A DNA stretch of 64,000 bases from Trichobilharzia regenti (taxonomy: Eukaryota > Platyhelminthes > Trematoda > Strigeidida > Schistosomatidae), in NCBI GenBank assembly GCA_944472135.2, contig OX235267.1, forward strand, positions 22,923,452-22,987,451, given 5' to 3'. Position numbers and translations under genes: made by a program. Shown one piece after another: positions 26,711-38,500 of the stretch (positions are counted from its first letter, which is position 1; every line of letters starts with the position of its first letter). Below the pieces are notes generated by a model that worked only from the letters and a program-made list of their open reading frames with translations, did no database searches and had not been told where the DNA came from.

Positions 26711-28810
26711 TAAATTGAAGAACCCATGTTTATGTCATTCCCTAAGAGTTTGTCGGGTGGTGGATGGATTTGCAGCATTTAATTTCGTAAGAAATATTAT
26801 TCAGTGTATAGTGGTGTTTTGAGGGCTGTTAACTGTGTAATCGCTTGGTCGATCTCCAGATATTATACTATATGAGACAAAAGGTCTCCCTAGTGGAAAC
26901 CCTGGCATCTCACGTTTCCGATATATCTGTACATATATATATATATATATATCGTGGGGCTCAGAGAAGAATAGAAACCATAATCTAATTATTCATTTGC
27001 AAATTTATCTCAATGGTTGTGTAGAGTTTCTTTGAATTGTATTCATGGAGTTGATAAAGGGGTGTACATAGTGACGAATAGCGAATACTGGTTGTCTGAT
27101 TAGGAAGGTTAAGTGTATTAACACTGCTCCTCCTGGAACACATGTATGAAATGCGGTTAAAAATCAGTTTACATCTATGTGTACTTGCATTTGAATAGAT
27201 GCGGGAAACACTCTGATAGGAAAATGAAACTTTAACTTGAGTGCTGACATCCTTCAAATAGATATTTCCAAAGATCACAGAAATATGGTTGAGAGTCTTC
27301 GTATCAAACACACAGTAAAAGATATAAATTTGAACTCATAATTTACCGCATATTTCAAGATTTGCAATTTACAAAGATCCGAGGAATAACTCAACAAATT
27401 TTGACTGGGAAAAAGGAAATTACCAGAACACTTAGTGAAATACGATTGCCATCTTCAACAGAAATGGAGACGGCGAAAAAATACAGCAAATAAATGGTAT
27501 CTACGGATAAATTAATTAATTCATATGAGAAGTTCGATATCAGTGACGTCAACTATTAATGCGTGAGAGTCACATTGAATATCCGGGCTAAATATCCGAC
27601 ACACACAATCAAACTCCACGAAGTAGATATTAGCCAAATTTCATGTTTTCTATATTAGGAATCAGTCATCAAGTAGAGTATTGATCGCCCATTTCTTCTG
27701 GAATAAACAAATCGAAATTTGCAATTCTCTAGAAAACATCAACTCTGGTGGATTTTGTTTACTTTATCGAATCTCAAAAACAAACTGTTTATGCTTGGCT
27801 TAGTTATGACATTGATAATAGTAATAACCTGGATGTAATCGAGTTATACTTCATCAGCCTCAGGGATCTGTTTGTAATCATGAGGTTTTCTGTGTACTCG
27901 CGTTTTCATAGGAATCATGAACAGTGCACACGGGATTAAAACACGTATATATGGGATTAGCGAGCAAGTCGCCCACAGTAAACTGATACCTGGATATACT
28001 ATTTGACTGTGAATGTGATTGAGAATTATTCCATCATAAGGACAGGCTGTTTGATACCTCAACATATAGTCATATTTATGTTCCAGTCTTTAGTAAGACC
28101 ACAGGTATGCAACGCATAGATCGACTTACTCTTCATTCTGACACAAAGTGTTGGTATTCTGCATGAGAACACGTGCGTGGCGAATTGTTATACAGTGTAG
28201 TTTACTTCCAGTGTGACAATGGAATGTTTTTCATTTCAAGTTGTTTTCATCATTTTGACTCGTGTTTACAGGCTACACAGTGAAGTTCTTCGTCCATCTT
28301 AATTTGTAGTCACAACGTCATCTTAATGAATTCGTGCTTAATTGATTCAAGTGAGTGAGCCTGACTCTTCTCAGTGTAATCAGATAGGTTATCAATCTTG
28401 CCGACATTTAGACTAAAACTGTTTTATTGTTTACAGGTTAATTTCAGTATGTGTGGAAGTTTGCATCCCGTTCTAGTGTTGAACTGCTCCGCTTTGTTCC
28501 TCATCACAGGAGTGGTATTTGATCACGAAATAGTGCTGTTCTGTTTCTAATCGAGATTTATTCAAATATTCCAATAGTGCATAGTCAGAAGACGAGTTTT
28601 GAGAGGACAGTGGTTCCTATTTGGATAACTTCTTTTTTAAGACTCAACAGTTATAAAACTTTGACTATTAAAATAGAACTGAGCAATAAATTCCAATGTA
28701 AATTATATGAGAAACTGTATTTTAGTACACAAGTGAGATGTAATGACACTCTGTTAGTTGACACTCTAAGTTGAGTGTATATACCAAATGTGGAGACACT
28801 GAGAACACAG
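26711..28810. other. No gene recognised; contains a TA microsatellite and a duplicated block
   Basis: A run of TA repeats lies at about 26933-26952. 27530-27700 is a diverged direct copy of 31340-31510: both hold a tatcagtgacgtcaac-like block, a ctaaatatccgacacac-like block and a tctatattaggaatca block. No gene supported. Confidence 0.5.
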
Positions 28811-29087
28811 TCAAACCAACACTTGAATATCAATAAGATGCTCACTGGCGACTGGCCCTATTCAGGTAGGTAGTTACCTGGGTTCCAGTGGGAAGTCGTG
28901 ACCAGTAGGGTGCAGCTGGTCGAGTGTGAGGACAAATACTCGCCGAAGACAGTGGCTAGCGGTCGCGCTATGTCGTGAATTGGCAGAGGTTAGAATTCAA
29001 GGACCATTGGATCGGGTCCCAGTGGCTCCATGGTATACGAGCTCGCCTTGTAACCGGAAGGTCCTGGGTTCGAATCCCGGTGGGTGC

Positions 29088-29133
29088 GTACTGCTGAAGA
29101 GTCCCAAACTAGGGCGAAACAGTTGTCCAGTAC
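29088..29133 (+). ncRNA. Hammerhead ribozyme, intact core
   Basis: Stem I is gtactg (29088-29093) with cagtac (29128-29133), six perfect pairs. The conserved core CUGAAGA (29094-29100) fits the consensus CUGANGA. Stem II is gtcc/gggc (one G-U pair) with loop caaacta, followed by GAAA (29115-29118). Stem III is minimal, two pairs with loop agtt. Cleavage would follow the C of GUC at 29127. All residues required by the hammerhead consensus that I can check are present. A two-pair stem III is known to be weak as a monomer and may work better in a dimeric RNA. Confidence 0.8.
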
Positions 29134-29167
29134 TCCCAGGTTTTCCAATGGTTCTCTAACTACTGTC

Positions 29168-29317
29168 AGATCCGGGGTTCGAGCCCACGCCGACGCACAC
29201 CTTATATCTATGGTTGGCCTGCGAAATTAGGGCTACCGATATCCACGCTGAAAATTCCATACTTGTACCAAAAATACGGTGTGGAATCAAGCTGTAATTA
29301 AAAATAAAAAAATAAGT
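29168..29317 (+). mobile_element. 5'-truncated family 1 SINE nested in the hammerhead SINE
   Basis: Starts inside the B-box region (atccggggttcgagcc), keeps the acceptor 3' side and the whole body, and ends in an A-rich tail (aaaaataaaaaaataag). It separates the ctaacta..gtcag and agctcatgatg parts of the hammerhead SINE, which are adjacent in the copy at 52140-52438. It is therefore younger than its host. Confidence 0.8.
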
Positions 29318-29932
29318 AAGCTCATGATGAAATCCTGAAACCAATTAAATCCCTACAAACCAACACTTGGATAACAATCAGATAAAATGTGATGAGCATG
29401 CAACTGATTGACATAGTAATGTATTTATATTCATCAAGAGGGCATGAGTTTCAACGGTGTGGTAAATGGGGTGAGGTTGAGTTATGTTCGAGGATGTGAG
29501 AGGAATGTGATTGCCACAAAATACACACAAACAAACGTGGCAATGTTTATCCCGAAGGCTTATGGATACACTTCACGCTTTAACGTCTTTATCATTCCAT
29601 TCATCCGTGACTCATTCAACTGAAATCCAGTCTGCCTCATTTGTTTGTATTCATTTCACAGTATTGATATTCTTATCAAACCACTGAAAATAACTAACCC
29701 CACCCTCTCCTACCACCACGCCAATGAAACAGATATTTTGTTAGAGGGAAAAGAACAACAAGTTCAGCAGAGATGTCTTTTCGGCGATTTCATTCTCATA
29801 AGCTGTTCAATCTTGTTTATACACATACGTTCACTTGGAAACTATTATTATTTATTTAATTCCATACAATATCGAAGGCGATAATAATTTCCAACTTGAT
29901 AGGAAAATTTGAAGATGCCAACGTAGAATACA

Positions 29933-30165
29933 GTGCGTCAGTGGCATAGCGGTTAGGACGCTTGCCGAACCATGCACATGGTCCGGATTCGATCTCCAAC
30001 CGACACGCTGCTTTATCTCGCTAAATCAGAAATAATGCTGGTAAAGAGGAAAGGTTGGGTATGAGGCTAGCAACCCCATCCTGTAAAATGAACACTGCCA
30101 CAGAAACTTCAAGCCACTAGCCTGAAGCCCTATGTTCCACTGGGAAAGTGAAGGAAAAAACGTTG
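29933..30165 (+). mobile_element. tRNA-derived SINE (family 3)
   Basis: The head tgcgtcagtggcatagcgg plus a B-box-like ggattcgatct is followed by a body unlike family 1: a ctcgctaaatcagaaataa block, a gaggaaaggttgggtatgag block and a cctatgttccactggga block. The same body follows the tRNA-like head at 60083-60310. Confidence 0.75.
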
Positions 30166-31857
30166 ATTACAAAGGGGTTAGAGACGAGACTGCATAAGAC
30201 TAGAAAACAGTTTCAACGTATGCAAAACTAATATTTGATAACTGGAGAAATGATTTTAAAGGCGAATTAAAGGTGACAATCATCTTCAACTTCATATGAG
30301 TTACAAGAGACTTAGAAAAGAAAATTACAGGTGTGAACAAAATGAGCATGGAAATAAATTAAAACAATAATTTTTAATTTGAAATGTAAGTTAGGAGGTG
30401 TGAATACAGATTACAAGAGGTTAAGGAAAACAAAAAATTGCACAGGATCAGAATGCAACTGTAAAATAGTTGTTCTGAACGGACTACAAATGCGAACAGG
30501 AGGAGCATGGAAACAAACTCAAAATAACTGATTTTATAAGTGAAACAAATTGGAATGAATTGCAATCGCCTCCATGTCAAACTGCGACACCAAACTCGTC
30601 CTTTATCATCTGGAATGCAGTCAAGGTTATGGTTGGCGTTTGATATCATCAAACGGTCTCCTCAGTGTCTCTGATCCATCTCCACATTCTTGAGGAGATT
30701 TATTTAGTAATTGGTTCTTGAGTGATTTCCCATATATTATATATAAATATATTATTAATGCGACAACAGTATTTCATTTAACAGATATTTCATAGCTCTT
30801 ATAACACTATTCAGAAGGCCATTGAGGTATGAATCCTGGCTTTGTTGTACATTTGTGTATTGTAATCCCACTAAAATATTTCAAATGTGTGTTTATTCAC
30901 TGGATTTGCAAACATTTTGATGTTAAAGTATACTGATTCTTTTCAAGCAAGTAAGTACATTGTTCGCAGTGATTTTGCGTGACATTTATTTCAGTTGGTC
31001 GAATATCTGAAGTTATCCATCCCCCAGACAAATTCAAAGGAAAATAACCGATTCACTTCACGTAATTTACTTAAAGGTTGTCATGAATTTTAATTTGTAG
31101 GATTCCGAGAGAAGTTCTCAGATTTGCACATGTGTACTGTTGAGAGGGATTAGTTTAATGAAAACTAACTGGTGGATTACACTTTACTAAGCTCGCTTTA
31201 AACACTTAGCGTATTTCCCTTTCATAGACGCAGTTATTCACACGATAGAAAGTGATAGCCCTAATATAATAAGTAGAAATCAAGAAAGCAACCACAAATA
31301 CATGACTCTGTATAATTCTCCTTAATTGCTTGATTAATTGACTCATTGATATGAGTAGTTCAATATCAATGACGTCAACCAGTAAAGCGTTAGTGTCACA
31401 TAGAATATCCGAGCTAAATATCCGACATTTGTGGCACACACAATCACCCTCAATGAACTAGGTATTGGCCAAATCTCATGGTTTCTATATTAGGAATCAA
31501 TCATCGAGTAGAATATTGAACTTTCTTTGACTTATTTATTAGACACCGCCATATTACCCTATATATCATGTGCAAACTACTGAGAATATGAGTAATCTTA
31601 TATTTATACCTGGAGGATTGACGCATTTTTTTACTGTGAGATGTGATGAGTTAGAAAATTACTATTAATTTTTTTATTTTTTTTTTTTTTATTTTTGGTT
31701 ACTCAATGAATGTTAGTAACAGCCTATCAGCTCATAAGACTGTTTTGAATTTGGGTGTCTTGCTATGTTGCCAGATGGTTGTTGGTTTCATGAAAATCAT
31801 GAGTCTAATTGGATTTGTTTTTCTGCTTTTTGACAAACAATAGGAAGACATAGTTTA
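30166..31857. other. No gene recognised; short duplicated blocks
   Basis: 30640-30735 resembles 7440-7560 beside the RTE fragment. 31340-31510 duplicates 27530-27700. A long T-run lies at about 31665-31695. Confidence 0.4.
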
Positions 31858-33849
31858 TCTGAAACGTGTAATGTATCGGCGCAACACATTTAGGACATTC
31901 TGATCACACACGTACTTGTCATACACAGTTTTATATAAGGCAAGAAAACATGAATAATTACAATACAGGTAAGATTGTGTACATGTCAAGGTCACAAAAT
32001 AATGGGTAGGGAGGCACAAAAGGTGTGGGTAACAAAGATAAAGAGAGGGGAAAAAAGGCGAAGAAAGGGTTTGCAAATATTATGAAGTGAAATTGGTCCT
32101 TGGTTCTAGGTTGGATAATCAAGTCAGGTTTAAGGTGACAACAAATAACTTTTGGACGCATAAGACAGGTTTAAGTCTTTTAATGCCAACCTTGTCTTAT
32201 ATATCGGCTGAAAGGCACCGTTGAAATCAACCTTATGACCCGTCTCTATAATATGCTTCGCTATAGATGATGTTGGACATCTATTTCCGGGGTCAGTTGT
32301 ATCTGGCGATTTCACTTGTTGTTGCAGCCACTTTGGAATGTGTTCTGTAGCCCTAACATGCAGAGACCGATGGGTCCTCCCTATGTACGTTTCTCCACAT
32401 ATACATGTAAATTGATAAAGACAGTGGGATGTGACACTATCGTTCGGATAATGTGAGGGTTTACAGGACAGCATAGTTCTCGTTTTCTCTATGAGGATAA
32501 GTTTAGCTGCATAATAGGTTCTATTAATTGCGGCCTTTAGTCTTCGTCTAGTGACTAGACTTTGTTGATCACCTCTGAATGGCAAGGATATGTAAACATC
32601 CTTTTTGGGAACTGATTGGATTGGTAAAGCTATATGGTTGACACTTCCGTAACGTCTAATAAATCTCAGTGGGTAGTTGTTATCTAACAATATTTGAGTG
32701 AGATGTTGTCTTTCTTCTTCAATTGTATCGGTGGTACATACACAGTGAACGCGCTTGAAAAAACATTTAACCAACGCCTTTTTATACTGTAGTGGACAGA
32801 AACTATAGTAATTTAGATAGTGTCCAGTCCATGTTGACTTTTTGTAGACAGATCATTTTATTGACCCTTCTTCTCCGTGGGTTATGAGTACATCTAAAAA
32901 TGGCAGGCATCCATTATTCTCTTTAACATAAGATAGCGATATACTATTTTGTGCTCTGTTGATCTGGTTTAGGATTTCTATGGCGTCCATCGGTTGATCA
33001 CAAATGACAATTATGTCATCTACATATCTTTTATAGAAATAAACTTTTCCAATTTCTTTCTCCACTAGGTTCTCAACATGCGACATATATATATCAGCTA
33101 ACAATTGACCTAAGGGGCTTCCCATAGCAACGCCGTCGATCTGGCGATAATGCTCGCCCTCGAATGTAAACTTAACATTTTTAGTACAAAGAAGCAGTAA
33201 CTCTTTTAAGTAAGATGTAGATACTGGTAATAAGAAATCGTCGTCAGAAATGAAGTCACATAAAATGTCAACCGTCTGTGAAAGATGTACATTTGTAAAT
33301 GAAGATTCAACATCTAGGGAAAACATGGTTTTGTCTTTTATATTAACTTTATCAAGACAATCAATTAACTCAAAACTGTCTTTCAAAGAGAACTTACAGA
33401 AACTTCTTCTAACAGGCTCTAGTATTTCCACTAGCCACTGTGCAAGTTTGTGGGTTGGAGATCTGCACATTGACATTATGGGACGTAGAGGAATGTTAGG
33501 TTTATGTGCTTTGGGTAGACCATACATGTGTGGTAATTGAGACTGTGTGGGCTTTAATGAATTGAATTTCTGTTAATTGCATTCATGTTTAAAAGTTTTA
33601 CTAGATTATTTGTATTTATTTATTATATTATATATATATATAATATTTATATTATTTATTTATTATTTATTTCCTACCCACACCTTTTGCGCCTCCCTAC
33701 CCATTATTTTGTGACCTTGACCTGTACACAATCTTACCTGTATTGTAATTATTCATGTTTTTTTGCCTTATATAAAACTTTGTATGACAAGTACGTGTGT
33801 GATCAGAATGTCCTAAATGTGTTGCGCCGATACATTACACGTTTCAGAC
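31858..33849 (-). mobile_element. Penelope-like retroelement with inverted terminal repeats
   Basis: The coding body (32130-33567, minus) is bracketed by 31858-32031 and 33674-33849, which are reverse complements of each other with a few differences. Both hold cgtttcag/ctgaaacg at the outer end and the tgacctgtacacaatc-type block inside. Penelope-like elements are known for long terminal repeats in direct or inverted orientation, so the arrangement fits the class. An AT-rich run (33600-33665) lies between the truncated 5' coding end and the right repeat. Confidence 0.8.
32130..33567 (-). pseudogene. Penelope-like reverse transcriptase with GIY-YIG endonuclease, one premature stop
   Basis: The frame opens mid-protein (KFNSLKPTQSQLPH before MYGLPKAHKPNIPLRPIMS), so the N-terminus is missing. 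Reverse-transcriptase motifs follow in order: LDVESSFTNV, QIDGVAMGSPLGQLLADIYM and the catalytic FYKRYVDDIIVI with its two aspartates. A CLPFLDVLI block comes next. The frame then meets one TGA at 32850-32852 and continues in the same frame with STWTGHYLNYYSF. The C-terminal GIY-YIG nuclease has CLYQFTCICGETYIGRTHRS, VRATEH and SIAKHIIETGH, including the cysteine pairs and histidines typical of the Penelope version. Reverse transcriptase and nuclease would act in target-primed integration. The single stop and the missing N-terminus make this copy non-autonomous. Confidence 0.88.
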
Positions 33850-33889
33850 ATACTCTAGACAAGATAGTTGTCTCTGCACTGAAACCCCA

Positions 33890-34970
33890 CACTTGCTCCT
33901 CTTTCTTTGAGATCCCATTTTCCATTGAACAGGAAACATTAGGCTTTGCATCCTGTCTACACGAAAAGAAATTCTAATCTGTTGCAAATATGTGAGTAGT
34001 AAATCAATCAGTATTGGTGCACAAAGGATTAAGGAAACACACAACATGACTGAGATTACTGCATTCACTAATTTCAGAAATAAGACCAGAATGATGTAAG
34101 TGACTTATTGACCAGTCACTGCAGGTCTGTTGCAGGTTGGCAGTATCGAAACACTGAAGGTGGATGAATGTTTTCAAGTCCTTTAAGTGTTTTTAAGTAT
34201 TATAAATTTTTTAACTACTTTAAATGGTAAACAGTTGATTTATGAAATATCATTTGATTGTTTCCTTACAGATAATTTCGTTCTCTTAGTATGAAGAAAG
34301 ACAAATGAAAGTCTACGGAGAACACATTGGAAATTGGGATGCCACACTTAACATAACCATATGAAAAAGAGGAATATCGTTCACTGAAGTGTTCTGCATG
34401 TAAAAGTGTGCTTCATGAGAGTTAAATTCAAGTATGTTGTAGTTTATACCTAACATATATTCACTACTGGATGCCTTATATTGCATTTATGTCAATGTTT
34501 TCAGTATGCTCACTTTCCTTACAGTTATCAGAGTTCTTAGATCACGAGCCATGTATGGACCACGAATCGGGTGGTTGTCTTCAGAATATTCCTCTGTATC
34601 CGACGTTATTACCAGGATAAATAAACATGTTTTATTAAAACGTCGTTTTCTTATTTTCTTATTGTTGCTTTCTTGAACTTCCAATAAGTAGTATTTCATT
34701 GTATGTCATTACTTCAGTTCACTTTGTCAGTGCCTATTCCAAGTATGTTTGTAGTTTGGTGCATCACAACAGTAAAAATGAAAAATAAACCATCATGTTA
34801 TAAATACCAGCAGTTCGATTTGCCTACAGTGTTCACCAAGAGAGAATTTTATGTGATTTCCCTGCTTGGCATTGCCGTGAGTGGAGTAATAACTCGTCTG
34901 TTTGACATTAATGCGGAATGAGTATGAGTTTCTGTTTTGCCTAATTTTGTGTGTTATTTGAAATCGATAT
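33890..34970. repeat. 3' flank of TMBIM-like copy A, duplicated at 57590-58975
   Basis: Collinear with 57590-58975. Shared blocks include a ttctaatctgttgcaaat/ttctaatctgttacaaat pair, a gtagtaaatcaatca block and an agtatgtttgtagtttggtg block. Both lie on the 3' side of a TMBIM-like last exon. No gene is supported inside. Confidence 0.8.
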
Positions 34971-35550
34971 TTCATTAAACTACAGTAGATGAGCATGTAG
35001 GTAAAAGGATTGGTGTCCATTTGTTCGAATATTCTATCCAGTACAACTACATACGAGAGTGTTTTTTGGCCAGTAAACACTAGGCCAGGTGGATAAATAA
35101 CAATTCAGTTGAACCAACCCATCGGAGATGTACAAACTCCAAACCACATCACCTGATGTGGTTTAAATTAAACGAGGTTAAAAAACAGAATCTATTCACA
35201 GAAATGCTAAAAATGACAAACAGCGGAATTTCTGTATAACTTTCCTTCCTTATTATCAATGCCCAACTCTTTTCCTCTCTTTCACTCAAATTCGCCGAGG
35301 TTAATGAACTCGTTCGTTTGAAGACATATGGTAGGCATATTCCCTTTTGATCACAGTAATTTAACATTCTTAAGTATTATTGCTTGTGTGAAATGTCTTC
35401 AAAGCATAAACATTTAGAGAAAAACTTTTATTTTACCATTCAATAAACTAACATTTAATGGTAGCTGACAATACTGATAAACTGGAATATCCGTTTACAA
35501 CAAAACACCTGAATTCTGCATCTGATGAATCGGCTTCTGTGGTATGGTAA
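34971..35550. other. No gene recognised; 3' region of copy A
   Basis: This may include the 3' untranslated region of copy A. An aataaac motif near 35443 (in plus orientation) is not informative for the minus-strand gene. Nothing else seen. Confidence 0.3.
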
Positions 35551-38500
35551 TCAGTCACATCTATATTCTTCATAAAACATAAACAAGAAAGCAATATACG
35601 ATGCAGCTATCATAATGAATGTCATACTTGCTAAGAAAATGCTTCCAAATTTCGTGATTTTTCTCTTCTCGTCCCATATCATTTTCACGTTAGTATAGAT
35701 GAACTGAAATGATGAACAGTTTGAGACACAACCAATGAAATGGTATGCGATTAAATAGTGGGAATCGATTACACTAACTGGTTAATTTAGTGATTTATAA
35801 AAACGCAATAAAGTACATGAACACACAACGACACCAAAGGTAGGACCTGCTCAGGTTTCTTATCTCTATGCTCTATTTCACATACACACATTGCACATCA
35901 TTCATATACTCTGACATGATGACTGCATAAATAAAGTCTGAGTTTTGCATTTGGGTTTGATAATTTGAGTTTTGCCAAATAATTTTTTAGAGGTCTTCTC
36001 GACAGAATTAACAGTGCACAACGGCACTGTTTCAGAATTATCGTATCATTATTCACAGAGTAGTTGACAAATATGACACGCAAATCTTACACGAATTGTC
36101 TTCTAGGTTGCTGAAGGCATGTGATAGTACGTCCCGGAGGTTGTTTCCCAGCTTCTTCACACTTTTGGGGAGGGTGTATGAACAGCCGTGATGAAAATGC
36201 TGTCATATCAAGTAAATTGACCCACCCATTTCAGGAATTCACTAGAGACGCTATGGCTGAGCAATTCGATTACTTTCAGTCACCTTACATAAAATCAAAC
36301 TGGTCACCTTGTTGATCACTCTCCAAAACGAAACAGAAACATGTGGGCTTAATGATTTGATGAACTATCAAACTACTGATCTTCACAATTTCCACATATG
36401 AAGGGAGGGGCAAATGTGCGCATCTTTTCATCAACTCTCTACTGTACAGAATGAATGGATCACTAAGACGGAATGTTGAATAAAAGGGTGCGTTCACTCA
36501 TGTTCAATCTGGGGAATTATTTTCATCTAGAAGGATAAACAGTGAGGATCTTTTACATAATGCATCTGAAACCGTTTCTATATCCTGAACTAGGATGAAA
36601 TACTTGTTTGCGAAAATTACTGCATTTGAGGTGAAATTTTGAGTCATCTCACTTAATTTTAATCAATTTCATACTCATCTGCATAAGAGAGAATTTCGAA
36701 TTGTCATCCAGTCAGTCAGTCCAGGACTACACGTTAAGACGACATTTGCTGATGCATCCTTTATTTCTTTTCCTGAGGAATACACAATTATGAATATTCC
36801 TGTTTGTTTTGGAATCTTTCGTCTACGATGCATGAATAAACAAGTATTTATTTAACAACTCAGTTATCACTTTTGCACCATGAGACATTTTATCATTATT
36901 CATGTTAATGCAATTATAACTGTAACCACTACTCAAAGCAATAACCCGAATTATCATATCATATCATGGATAATTCATCCCAACTCTCTATGGTTGCAAT
37001 AAATTATAAAACGCATACATTATTCAGAACGAAAGACCCACGTTGTTCACAGCCTTGCATGTGATTGGTTTTGTATACTAATTATTAGGTGATTATTGTG
37101 GCCATTGAAATAGTCGGATAGATGTGTTTGAAGATCGATGTTAATTTCATAGACTTATAAGCACTTCTTCGCCTTCCATTAGATTAGAATTCACAGCACT
37201 GTGAATTAGTTAACGACAATTATCAGTCATATTGAGTTAATTCAACTTACTATCGCCAGAGACAGCACTATGAAAGTAGCCAACAGTGGAGTGGTTTTCT
37301 GTAAAGAGAAGAGCAAAAGAAAGTGAATAAAGGTCATGAGGGGAGAATAAAACAGAGTAAGCTGAACACAGTTTTCTGGAATTTACACGCAGATTTTATT
37401 TAAATGAATGAATGCCGAATAGAAATAATTGTTTGACAGTATTTTAAAATGAAACTCTCAGAAGAATATCAACAGACACTTGACTAATGGTAAGCAACGT
37501 TCTACTCAGAGGATAAATTATTATCAAGACAGCTATTCTATTAAACGAATTGCATTCCTGATTGACATGCAGTCAATGAACTGGACCATTACTTCCTACC
37601 AGATATGAGACATTTTCAGGAGAAATAATACGAGTTTGGAAAAATACACATACCTTCAAATGAAACTGAATCACTGAGAAAACAGTAAGAAGGATAAGTG
37701 TTATTCCCAGCAATGCTGAACAGGCTATTAAGACCCTAAGGTTTGACAGCATGAATGAATTCAGAAATATAGCTGCAAATAATATTGAAGCGGCGAACAC
37801 TGTAGTTAATGCAAGTGAAGTCAAACACCATTCCATTTTAAAACACCTAGTTTCCATACCGCAGAATATCGACACTACAATATTCTGAAATGAGAAGATT
37901 TTGTTAATAAAGTGAACACCAAATAATCAACAGTTCGAAAAGTAAGTGGGACATTCTCCATGGTTCTACAGAATGAATCGGGAAAATACATGATGATGAA
38001 ATCATTGTTTCAAAAACTATTTCCCCAGTACCCGTGAAGCTGTTGATTTCAACTGCTGAATACATTTTCTGTCGAATATTCATATTTCTCAGTCGACCGA
38101 AGTCTGATAGCATTTCACAAAATTCTCAAATAATTAACAGTCAAGTAAGATTATCTGTTGACAGATCACCGAATCGGGAGAAATAGCAATTTACATGATG
38201 AATGTACAAGCACCAGGTGTTAAGTAATTAGGATTTAATGAATTAATCCAATTCACGTAGAAAGTTTCAACTGAATACTCCACACAGACTGTTTCCATAT
38301 ATTTATATATATATATATATATACTCTTACAAATATTTAAGGATATGTGGGAAATGCGATAGTCATCAGTAACGTGACAAACAACCTTTTTCGTATATTA
38401 TGTGCATTACTGTGTGTAGAGTATTCATTTGAAGAGTCTCAAAAAAATTTGATGAAATCATTAATTCCTGCTATATTAACATCTGCTTCTTACATTAAAT

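Larger units (their letters stand above)
28811..29393 (+). mobile_element. SMalpha-like hammerhead SINE, copy a, interrupted by a second SINE
   Basis: Order on the plus strand: a tail fragment (accaacacttgaatatcaat), a leader (ggcgactggccctattcag at about 28850), a tRNA-like head at 29010-29085, a hammerhead ribozyme (29088-29133), and a tail (agctcatgatgaaatcctg...) split by a family 1 SINE at 29168-29317. The head has anticodon-loop sequence cttgtaa (TGT, tRNA-Thr-like) and a ggttcgaatccc B box. A tail fragment also precedes the leader, so the insertion derives from a head-to-tail multimer. Copies b and c are at 47590 and 52140. Confidence 0.85.

Noticed and set aside
28926..29159. A 77-residue frame over the tRNA-like head and hammerhead
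   Set aside because: The sequence is a non-coding SINE; similar frames at 47557-47823 are shadows of the same element.
33585..33977. A 130-residue plus-strand frame
   Set aside because: It is the inverted terminal repeat of the Penelope-like element read through; the same words appear in the opposite frame at 31855-32076.
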